NCBI GenBank assembly: GCA_038237925.1
Contig: JBBRYF010000004.1
Coordinates: 96,961-160,960, forward strand
Direction: 5' to 3'
Length of the DNA stretch: 64,000 nt
Origin: AC-32 sp038237925
Lineage (GTDB): Bacteria > Actinomycetota > Thermoleophilia > Gaiellales > Gaiellaceae
This document shows positions 56,367 to 64,000 of the stretch, piece by piece. A model generated the notes under the pieces. It had not been told where the DNA came from, searched no databases, and was given only the letters and a program-made list of their open reading frames with translations. The position numbers and the translations under genes were made by a program. Each line of letters opens with the position of its first letter. Positions within the stretch are counted from its first letter, which is position 1.

Positions 56367-57721
56367 GCGGGCTCGAGCTGGCGCAGCGAGCCCTGAGTGC
56401 CGCGGAGGGCGACGAGACGCTTGCGCTCGTCCAGAGCGAGCGCTCCGGGATGGCGCGCTTCGCGGGCTCGGAGGTCCACCAGCCGACCTTGATCGAGAAC
56501 GACGTCGTCGAGCTGCAGATCGTCCGTGACGGACGCCTCGGGATCGCATCCGCGAATCGGACCGACGACGAGGGCCTGCGGGCGCTCGCCGCCCGGGCGG
56601 CTGAGGCCGCCGACAGCGCGCCCGCCGATCCCGATTTCGCAGGCCTTGCTCCCCCGGCCGAGCCGCCCGCGGTCGAGGGCTACGACGAGGAGGCGGCCGC
56701 CTTGAGCGCCGAGGACCAGGCCCGCCTCGCCGCCGCGGCGATCGACGCCTCGGAGCTCGACCTGTACGGCTTCTTCACGAGCGGCGTGACCGAGCTGGCG
56801 ATCGCCTCGTCGGCGGGCCTCGCCCTTTCGCAACAGATGACCGACGTCGCGGTGCTCACGCTCGCCGCCGTCGACGGAGCCTCCGGCTACGCCGAGCAGA
56901 CCGGCTGGCGCCTCGCCGAGGTCGACCCCGCGGCCGCGGCGCAGGAGGCGGTGGAGAAAGCGAAGCTCACACGCGGTGCGGTCGAGCTCGAGCCGGGGTC
57001 ATACCCCGCGGTGCTCGAGCCGCCGGCGGTCGCGGAGCTGCTCGCGTACTTCGGCTTCGACGCATTCGGCGGGCTCGGCCTCGTCGAGGAGCGGAGCTAT
57101 GCGTTCGGCAAGCTCGGCAGCCAGGTCTTCGACGAGCGCTTCTCGCTGGCGGACGACGCGCTCGACCCGCGCGGGCTGCCGAAGGCCTTCGACTTCGAGG
57201 GAACACCGAAGCAGCGCGTCGAGCTCGTCGAGAACGGTGTGCTGACCGGGGTCGTCTGGGATCGCAGCAGCGCGGCCCGGGCCGGCGGCGGGCAGCAGAG
57301 CACCGGCCACGCGCCGCCGAGCTCGCTGCGGAACTGGGGGCCGCTCGCCTTCGCGCTCTCGGTCGCCGGCGGCGAGGCCGACTCGCCCGAGCAGCTCGCC
57401 GAGACCGTGGGCGACGGCATCTACGTCACCCGGCTCCACTACCTCAGCATTGTCGATCCGCGGGAGGGGATCGTGACCGGGATGACGCGCGACGGCACCT
57501 TCCGCATCCGGGGCGGCAGGATCGCCGACCCGCTCGTGAACCTGCGCTTCACCGTCTCCGTGCCGCAGCTCTTGGCCGAGCTACCGGGCCTGACGCGGGA
57601 GCCGGTGCTGCTGAACCACAACGCCTACTACGACGAGCGCTTTGCGACCGGGCTGCTCTCGCCCGCGGTCGCGACCGCCCGCTTCGACGTCACCGGCGTC
57701 GGGTCGGGGCCCGGAGTCTGA
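56363..57721 (+). CDS. tldE: TldE/PmbA-like protein
   Basis: A 452-residue partner of TldD, homologous but without HExxxH. Features are VQSERSGMARFAGSEVHQPTLIENDVVELQIVRDGRLG, AVLEPPAVAELLAYFGFDAFGGLG, FDERFSLADDALDPRGLPKAFDFEGTPKQRVELVENGVLTGVVWDR and VTGMTRDGTFRIRGGRIADPLVNLRFTVSV. It forms a heterodimer that encloses the peptide. No peptide precursor gene adjoins the pair; the DVEGH protein at 15284 is a distant candidate only. The 3' end overlaps the convergent lipoprotein gene by 32 bp. Confidence 0.93.
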   Translation: MSGLELAQRALSAAEGDETLALVQSERSGMARFAGSEVHQPTLIENDVVELQIVRDGRLGIASANRTDDEGLRALAARAAEAADSAPADPDFAGLAPPAEPPAVEGYDEEAAALSAEDQARLAAAAIDASELDLYGFFTSGVTELAIASSAGLALSQQMTDVAVLTLAAVDGASGYAEQTGWRLAEVDPAAAAQEAVEKAKLTRGAVELEPGSYPAVLEPPAVAELLAYFGFDAFGGLGLVEERSYAFGKLGSQVFDERFSLADDALDPRGLPKAFDFEGTPKQRVELVENGVLTGVVWDRSSAARAGGGQQSTGHAPPSSLRNWGPLAFALSVAGGEADSPEQLAETVGDGIYVTRLHYLSIVDPREGIVTGMTRDGTFRIRGGRIADPLVNLRFTVSVPQLLAELPGLTREPVLLNHNAYYDERFATGLLSPAVATARFDVTGVGSGPGV

Positions 57722-58889
57722 CCCGGGCGTAGTCGACCGAGCCGAGCTCGTCCTCGTGCCAGCCGCGCAGGCGCGCCGAGACGAGCCGCGCGTCGGCGAC
57801 CCACGCGATCGGGACGGCGAAGCCGTTGGTACCGAGGCCCGCCAGCGCGCGAGGCCCGGGATAGGGCGCGAGCAGTCGCTCGAGCCCGGCGTCGGCAGGC
57901 TTGCCTACGACCGCTGCGAGGCCCAGGTCGCGCCAGGATGCGACGAGCAGGTTCGTCCCGTAGGCGAGCGTCGGATCGGAAGACTCGGCGAACCGCACGG
58001 CGACGTGTCCCAGCGACGGGATCCGCTTTCGTCCCTCCCGCAGCGCGATCGTGGCCTGCGCGGCGCTCGGTTGCCCGTGTGCGGCGAGGCTCTCCGCCGG
58101 CGGTGCCTCGAACTCGGATACGAGCGCCTGGTAGTCGGCACGGTTGGCGGTGTCGTCGTACACGCTGCGGGCCTCGGCCGGCACAGACGACTTGAAGACC
58201 ACCACGTCGGCCGCCTGGAGCCGCCGTACGCGGAGTGCAGGCGCGAGCAGTGCGTTCAGCCGCGTTGCGCGGATGTCGCCGAGCGGCACCGGCGCCTCGT
58301 CGAGGCGGCCGGCCCGGAAAAGCTTCAATGCGGCGAAGGGCTCGAGCTTGCGCAGCTCAACACGGAGGCCGCGGCGCTCGACGACGATCCTGGCCGAGCT
58401 CGCCGAGATCAGCCGGAACGGCCCGGGCACCCCGGGCGGCGCGGCCGCGACCTCGGTCAGCCGGTACGGGAGATCCGGGTCGGCCCCGGGCGGCTTCACG
58501 ACGAGCGTGCGCTCGTCGGGTGCCGCGACTCGCCACGCCGCGAAGCGCTTCACGCGGCGCAGCTGGGACGCGATCGCGCCCGCGTGACTGCACTGAAACC
58601 GCCAGGCCACGCCGCTCGCCCGCCAGCGCGTGCACAGGCCCGGCCGCAGCGAGCCGGCGGCGTCGGTGCGGAGCGGCGTGGCGAAGAGCATCCGCGCGAC
58701 GACGATCTGGTCGCGGTTGCGCGCGCGCTCGGGCTCGAGGGGCCAGAGCAGGTCGGCGAGCGCGACACGCACGACGCCGGGCGGGCCGGTGGCGGGAAGC
58801 GCGGCGACGTGCTTCGGCGGGGACGAGCCGCAGCCCGCGGCCGCCAGAGCGAGCACGGCGAGCGCCGCGGCCCGGCTTCCGCTCGACAC
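57690..58889 (-). CDS. lipoprotein related to family 5 solute-binding proteins
   Basis: A 399-residue lipoprotein. The signal peptide MSSGSRAAALAVLALAAAGC ends in a lipobox Cys. The segment VVRVALADLLWPLEPERARNRDQIVVARMLFATPLRTDAAGSLRPGLCTRW and the later PGPFRLISAS resemble a degenerate SBP_bac_5 protein, but it is about 130 residues shorter than usual and no permease is nearby. It may be a binding protein that has lost transport linkage, or a sensor. It sits with secG downstream of no clear operon. Confidence 0.75.
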   Translation of the reverse strand: MSSGSRAAALAVLALAAAGCGSSPPKHVAALPATGPPGVVRVALADLLWPLEPERARNRDQIVVARMLFATPLRTDAAGSLRPGLCTRWRASGVAWRFQCSHAGAIASQLRRVKRFAAWRVAAPDERTLVVKPPGADPDLPYRLTEVAAAPPGVPGPFRLISASSARIVVERRGLRVELRKLEPFAALKLFRAGRLDEAPVPLGDIRATRLNALLAPALRVRRLQAADVVVFKSSVPAEARSVYDDTANRADYQALVSEFEAPPAESLAAHGQPSAAQATIALREGRKRIPSLGHVAVRFAESSDPTLAYGTNLLVASWRDLGLAAVVGKPADAGLERLLAPYPGPRALAGLGTNGFAVPIAWVADARLVSARLRGWHEDELGSVDYARVRLRAPTRRR

Positions 58890-58891
58890 GG

Positions 58892-59113
58892 CTACTTGAG
58901 CAGGTGGAAGAGCACGACGGTGTTGGCCGTGAAGAGCACGGCAACGGCGATCGTCAGTCGAGTCAGGTTCCGCTCGACGATGTGCGTCCCGCCCTGGGAG
59001 GCCGGCGTGAAACCCATCCCGCCGAGACCGGCGTCGCGGCCGGAGTGCATCAGGATCAGGGCGATGAGCCCGGCCGAGAGCAGCACGTGGATGATCGCAT
59101 CGAGCTGGAGCAC
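58892..59113 (-). CDS. secG: preprotein translocase subunit SecG
   Basis: A 73-residue membrane protein with two helices. LDAIIHVLLSAGLIALILMHSGRDAGLGGMGFTP is the SecG N-terminal helix and conserved Gly-rich loop, and NLTRLTIAVAVLFTANTVVLFHLL the second helix. It assists SecYE in protein export. The GTG start is at 59113. It lies two bases before the lipoprotein start on the same strand. Confidence 0.92.
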   Translation of the reverse strand: MLQLDAIIHVLLSAGLIALILMHSGRDAGLGGMGFTPASQGGTHIVERNLTRLTIAVAVLFTANTVVLFHLLK

Positions 59114-59149
59114 AGCGCCCAGGATACCAGCGGTTTTCGCGGCGCTAGC

Positions 59150-59524
59150 TCACGCAGCGAGCTCGCGGATCGCCTGGATCAGCTGCGCGGCGATTCGATC
59201 CTTCGTGACGTAGGCGGCGGCCCCGGCCTCGCGCGCACGGGCCACGTCCGTCCGCGAGTTCGAGCCCGTCAGCATCAGCACGCACGCCCGGCGCTGGCTC
59301 TTCCGGATCCGCTTCGTCGCCTCGACGCCGTCGACGACCGGCATCGCCATGTCCATCAGGATCACGTCCGGCTTGAGCGCGAGCGCCTGCTCGACCGCCT
59401 CCTCGCCGTTCCGCGCGCGCCCGACGACCTCGATCTCGGGCTCCGCGGCGAGGATCGCCTCGAGCGCCTCCGCGAAGAGGCGGTGGTCGTCGGCGATGAG
59501 GACGCTGATTGTCTTCTTGGGCAT
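59150..59524 (-). CDS. stand-alone response-regulator receiver domain
   Basis: A 124-residue CheY-like protein. Acidic Asp12/Asp13 (VLIADDHRL), phosphoacceptor Asp58 (VILMDMAMP), Thr in VLMLTGSNS and Lys in AAYVTKDR are all present. The sequence resembles NarL-type receivers without their DNA-binding domain, so it probably works by protein contact or as a phosphate sink. No kinase is adjacent. The ATG start is at 59524. Confidence 0.92.
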   Translation of the reverse strand: MPKKTISVLIADDHRLFAEALEAILAAEPEIEVVGRARNGEEAVEQALALKPDVILMDMAMPVVDGVEATKRIRKSQRRACVLMLTGSNSRTDVARAREAGAAAYVTKDRIAAQLIQAIRELAA

Positions 59525-59560
59525 CGGCGTGGCGGCTCCGTCTGCCTGTGAAAACGGATT

Positions 59561-60553
59561 TCAGCCCGTTTCGGCTGCGGCGCGCTCGAGGACCTGCTCG
59601 ACGCGCCGGGCCTGCTCCCGGACGTCATGGCCCTCGGCCGCTGCCCGTGCGGCCGGATTCGGGCACGGAAGCGACGCCGCGGCGCGAAGCGCGTCGGTGA
59701 GGGCTTCGACGTCGAGCGGGTCGACGAGGATTCCCGCCTCGGGCGGCACGAACTCGGGCGGGCCGCCGATGCGCGTGGCCACGACCGAGCGCCCGCAGGC
59801 GAGCGCCTCGAGCACCGCCTGGCCGAACGGCTCGATCAGGCTCGGCTGGCAGACGACCTGGGCGGCGGCGATGCGTGCTGGGATCTCGTCGTGGGCGACG
59901 CTGCCAGCGAGCTCGACTCCGGCACGGCCTTCGAGGCGCTGACGCAGCGGGCCGTCGCCGACCAAGGTGAGCGTGCCCACGCCGAGGCGCTCGAACGCGT
60001 CGGCCAGCCGGACGACGTTCTTGCGCTCGCTGAGCGCGCCGAGGCAGAGAAAGCGCGGGCCGTCGGGCGGGGCAGGCTCGACCCGGAAACGCTCGAGGTC
60101 GACGCCGGAGTCGATCACCTCGGTCTTGCCGCGGGCCTCCGGCACTTTCGCCTCGAGCTCGCGGCGCAGGTAGTCGGAGACGGCGATCACGGCCGAGGCG
60201 CGCGCGACGGTGCGGCGGGTGAGGGCGGCGATCCCCGGCACGGCGCCGACGTTGCGGACGTCGCGGCCGTGCGCCGTGACGACGAGCGGCGCGCGTGACG
60301 CGATCCCCGCGAGGAAGCCGGCCGGGACGAGGAAGTGCGCGTAGACGACGTCCGGCCGAAAGCGGCACGACGCGGCGAACGCGCGCCGGGCGAGCGTCAG
60401 GTACCGCAGCTTTCCACCGCCGCGCGAGTCGAGCACCGCGCGCTCGACCTCGTGCCCGCGCTCCTCGAGCGCGCGCTCCAATTGAGCGACGAAGACGCCG
60501 AGGTCGGGGTCGGTCGGGCCGGGGTACATCTGTGAGACGAGGAGGATCCTCAC
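59561..60553 (-). CDS. GT4-family glycosyltransferase
   Basis: A 330-residue GT-B enzyme. The N-terminal MRILLVSQMYPGPTDPDLGVFVAQLERALEERGHEV, VVTAHGRDVRN and the acceptor-domain VIAVSDYLRREL are typical. The donor domain has FLCLGALSERKNVVRLADAF and the full E-x7-E motif in EPFGQAVLEALACGRSVVAT. Donor and acceptor are unknown. The GTG start is at 60553. A weak hairpin with AAACGG and CCGTTTT overlaps its stop and may terminate transcription. Confidence 0.9.
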   Translation of the reverse strand: MRILLVSQMYPGPTDPDLGVFVAQLERALEERGHEVERAVLDSRGGGKLRYLTLARRAFAASCRFRPDVVYAHFLVPAGFLAGIASRAPLVVTAHGRDVRNVGAVPGIAALTRRTVARASAVIAVSDYLRRELEAKVPEARGKTEVIDSGVDLERFRVEPAPPDGPRFLCLGALSERKNVVRLADAFERLGVGTLTLVGDGPLRQRLEGRAGVELAGSVAHDEIPARIAAAQVVCQPSLIEPFGQAVLEALACGRSVVATRIGGPPEFVPPEAGILVDPLDVEALTDALRAAASLPCPNPAARAAAEGHDVREQARRVEQVLERAAAETG

Positions 60554-60678
60554 GCGCGGGCAAGCTTGACGCTTCCGTCATACCCGCGTCACACACGCGT
60601 GCGGATTTCGCGGATACGCTCGCCTCGGGGAGGAGGCCGGGCGAACCGAATTACAGGCTGGTCACGCGGAGCCGGCGG

Positions 60679-62256
<1,578 letters not shown>

Positions 62257-62340
62257 CGCCTCTGATGGTACGCGGGCACCGGTTGACGGAGGATTCGGAG
62301 GCTGCGAGCCTCGCCGCAATTCCGCCGTCAGGAGGCTGCG

Positions 62341-62904
62341 ATGAGCCAGAGAAACGCTGTGTACACGGGAGCGGTGATCAAGTCCCGCGATCCCAAGGGC
62401 CTTGGCCGCCTGCAGGTGTCATTGCCGGCTTTCGAGGAGCAGGTGTGGGCGCGGCGGGCGACGCTCGCAGCGGGCGACCGCCGCGGGACCTGGTTCGCGC
62501 CGGACCCGGGTGACGAGGTGCTCGTGGCGTTCGAGAACGGAGACTCGAGGCGCCCCATCGTGGTCGGCGCCCTCTGGGCGGCGAAGCAGCGACCTCCGGA
62601 GAGCAACCCCGAGCGAACGCTGCTCCAGACGAAGCACGGCACGACGATCGTCTTCGACGACGGGGCCGGCTCGGTCGAGATCTCGGACTCGAACGGCAAC
62701 GCCGTCACGCTGAAGTCGAGCGGCGTCACCGTCACCTGCGCGGCGAAGGTGACGGTGTCCGCGAGCCACGTCGAGGTGAGCGCGGGGATGATCGAGGTCG
62801 ACGCGGGCATGTCCAAGTTCGCCGGCGTCGTTCAGTGCGACACCCTGATCGCGAACAGCGTCATCGCGGCCAGCTACACGCCGGGCGCGGGGAACCTGCA
62901 GTGA
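62341..62904 (+). CDS. phage baseplate/spike gpV-like protein (VgrG OB-domain family)
   Basis: A 187-residue protein. An OB-fold of the gpV/Gp5 type covers residues 5-85 (VYTGAVIKSRDPKGLGRLQVSLP, WFAPDPGDEVLVAFENGDSRRPIVVGALWAAKQRPP). A beta-helix-like spike follows (TIVFDDGAGSVEISDSNGNAVTLKSSGVTVTCAAKVTVSASHVEVSAGMIEVDAGMS), typical of tail-spike tips. No other phage or injection-system gene is nearby. The start ATG is 62341. The stop overlaps moaD-moaE (GTGA), an odd pairing. Confidence 0.85.
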   Translation: MSQRNAVYTGAVIKSRDPKGLGRLQVSLPAFEEQVWARRATLAAGDRRGTWFAPDPGDEVLVAFENGDSRRPIVVGALWAAKQRPPESNPERTLLQTKHGTTIVFDDGAGSVEISDSNGNAVTLKSSGVTVTCAAKVTVSASHVEVSAGMIEVDAGMSKFAGVVQCDTLIANSVIAASYTPGAGNLQ

Positions 62905-63530
62905 CGGTTCGCGTCCGGCTCTTCGCCGGCTTGCGAGAGCGGGCCGGCTGGTCGGAGCGCGAGCTCGACGTCGCCAAGGTCGCCGAGATCTGGCCGGCGC
63001 TCGGGCTCGGCGACGAGCCGGCCGGTCTCCTCTACGCGGTCAATCGCGAGTACGCCGACCGGGACCAGGCGCTCCGCGACGGTGACGAGGTCGCGCTGAT
63101 TCCGCCGGTCTCGGGCGGCTCGTTCCGGGTCACCGAGGAGCCGCTCTCGCTCGACGCTGTCGTCTTGGAGGTAGCGGACGAGCGGGCCGGCGCGGTCGCG
63201 ACGTTCACCGGCACCGTGCGTCGGCAGTCGCGCGGCCGCGACGTGACGCGGCTCGAGTACGAGGCCTACGCCGAGATGGCCGAGGACGTGATGGCGCAGA
63301 TCGCCGGAGAGCTCGAGGAGCGCTACGAGCTCTGCGCGATCTCGATCCACCACCGGGTCGGCACGCTCGAGGTCGGCGAGGCGAGCGTGGCGATCGCGGT
63401 CTCGGCACCGCACCGCCAGGACGCGCTGGCCGCGTGCAAGGACGCGATCGACCGGCTCAAGGAGACGGTGCCGCTCTGGAAGAAGGAGGTCTACGAGGGC
63501 GGCGAGGAGTGGCTCGGCCGCGGCTCCTAG
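62901..63530 (+). CDS. molybdopterin synthase, MoaD-MoaE fusion
   Basis: A 209-residue fusion. Residues 1-73 are MoaD (MTVRVRLFAGLRERAGWSERELDV ... IPPVSGG), and residues 75-209 MoaE (LSLDAVVLEVADERAGAVATFTGTVRRQSRGRDVTRLEYEAY ... HRVGTLEVGEASVAIAVSAPHRQDALAACKDAIDRLKETVPLWKKEVYEGGEEWLG). The MoaD GlyGly that must be free for thiocarboxylation is internal at 72-73, so cleavage after it is expected, as described for MoaX of mycobacteria. It makes molybdopterin from precursor Z. The GTG start overlaps the gpV-like stop. Confidence 0.94.
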   Translation: MTVRVRLFAGLRERAGWSERELDVAKVAEIWPALGLGDEPAGLLYAVNREYADRDQALRDGDEVALIPPVSGGSFRVTEEPLSLDAVVLEVADERAGAVATFTGTVRRQSRGRDVTRLEYEAYAEMAEDVMAQIAGELEERYELCAISIHHRVGTLEVGEASVAIAVSAPHRQDALAACKDAIDRLKETVPLWKKEVYEGGEEWLGRGS

Positions 63531-63586
63531 CTAGGAACGCACCAGGCACGAGCAGTCGAATCGAGCACTCTGAGTCGAGCGATGGG

Positions 63587-63940
63587 TCAGCCGACCAGAA
63601 GCGTGCCGCGAAGCGCGCGACTCGAGCCACAGCGAAACCGGTAGGTGCCCTTCTTCAGACGAAGAGTCCACTTCACCGTCCCGAGATACCGCGCAGTGGT
63701 GCTCTTGCGAACGCCGGGCCCAACGAGGGAGAAGTAGCGACTCCGCGAGGTATCGCGAACGACCAGCGCATACATCCCGTGGCGCGGGTTCAGCGTGCTC
63801 CCATCTGACCTCTGGATCTGGCAGGACTGCACCGACGCGAGGAGCCTTGGTGTGCCGGAACCGTCCGAGAAACCTCCGCCGAAGAGGACAGCAGCAGCGA
63901 GCAGCGGAAGTAGTCGCGGGGGGGGGCATACCCCCCCCAC
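63587..63940 (-). CDS. small secreted protein, possibly cupredoxin-like
   Basis: Up to 117 residues. A hydrophobic segment (LLPLLAAAVLFGGGF) suggests a signal peptide. The rest has SCQIQRSDGS and a beta-rich end (YALVVRDTSRSRYFSLVGPG, KWTLRLKKGTYRFRCGSSRALRGTLLVG). The final GTYRFRCG...G-x-L-x-V pattern is like the last strands of cupredoxins, but the His ligand after Cys is lacking, so copper binding is doubtful. GTG 63940 lies inside a G/C-run hairpin, so the true start is unsure. Confidence 0.55.
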   Translation of the reverse strand: MGGVCPPPRLLPLLAAAVLFGGGFSDGSGTPRLLASVQSCQIQRSDGSTLNPRHGMYALVVRDTSRSRYFSLVGPGVRKSTTARYLGTVKWTLRLKKGTYRFRCGSSRALRGTLLVG

Positions 63941-63945
63941 GCGAC
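63913..63945. other. hairpin of G and C runs over the start of the last gene
   Basis: GTCGCG, nine G in total, CATA, eight C, A, then CGCGAC. The runs pair to form a stem of about 14 bp with a 4-base loop. It covers the proposed GTG start, could sequester it, and is a likely site of length errors. Beyond 63945 to the window end nothing is seen. Confidence 0.6.
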
Positions 63946-64000
63946 CCAGGGCTGAAGGAAAGCAAATTGAAGCCCCCGCCCGGGCAAACGCGGCACAGCA

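Overview
The window is very GC-rich, tightly packed bacterial DNA, rich in GTG starts and in stop/start overlaps of the GTGA, ATGA and TGATG kind. It carries a LexA box of the CGAAC-N4-GTTCG type, a class A RNase P RNA, a MoaD-MoaE fusion, a PimA-like glycosyltransferase, an RpoD-like sigma factor and SecG. This mix suggests an actinobacterium, probably a deep-branching environmental one such as Thermoleophilia. That placement is inference from gene content and base composition, not a database result.

Layout. 1-10 kb: a coupled minus-strand hppD/MFS/DMT operon; a plus-strand FabL-type enoyl reductase and methyltransferase operon; proline dehydrogenase; a MarR regulator facing a small protein across a palindromic operator; a MenG-like methyltransferase with a membrane partner; a long membrane-anchored coiled-coil protein. 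10-18 kb: xseA-xseB, then a signalling cluster (cyclic-nucleotide-binding protein, ECF sigma factor, small protein, cytoplasmic subtilase, GAF protein), a small histidine-rich DVEGH-repeat protein, and two more cyclic-nucleotide-binding proteins, one fused to an MFS transporter. 18-25.6 kb: glycerate kinase, LPG-synthase-like membrane protein, PimA-like transferase, a subtilisin-inhibitor-like lipoprotein, a patatin phospholipase behind two identical-type operators and a hairpin, an L,D-transpeptidase and adenosine deaminase.

25.7-30.7 kb is compositionally different (lower GC, less biased codons) and looks acquired. It has a small LuxR protein, a large MalT-type LuxR regulator broken by a one-base frameshift, a membrane HD-GYP c-di-GMP phosphodiesterase, a previously unnoticed 25-residue secreted peptide ending in NVKWW with an excellent ribosome binding site, a compact perfect inverted repeat, and a second LuxR protein. 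It abuts a nine-gene minus-strand oligopeptide uptake operon (30.7-41.1 kb) with two binding proteins, two permease pairs, one shared ATPase pair and a cytoplasmic NlpC/P60 endopeptidase; the last suggests import and digestion of murein peptides. A peptide-signalling role for the island is the most interesting hypothesis here.

41-64 kb: RpoD-like sigma factor, topoisomerase III, plsC, a 5'-3' exonuclease, a DUF6457-like protein and a histone-deacetylase-like hydrolase whose expected GTG start reads GTA; a divergent NarL-type two-component pair sharing a 36-bp inverted repeat; sulfotransferase, a hidden 47-residue gene and a glyoxalase-like protein; rnpB, a zinc-ribbon protein and lexA with its SOS box; a frameshifted unknown gene, a membrane protein and PadR with its palindromic operator; tRNA-Leu(GAG); tldD-tldE; secG; a stand-alone receiver; a glycosyltransferase; the methylmalonyl-CoA mutase catalytic subunit; an orphan phage/injection-system gpV-like protein; moaD-moaE; and a small secreted protein. 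No CRISPR array, insertion sequence or integrase was seen.
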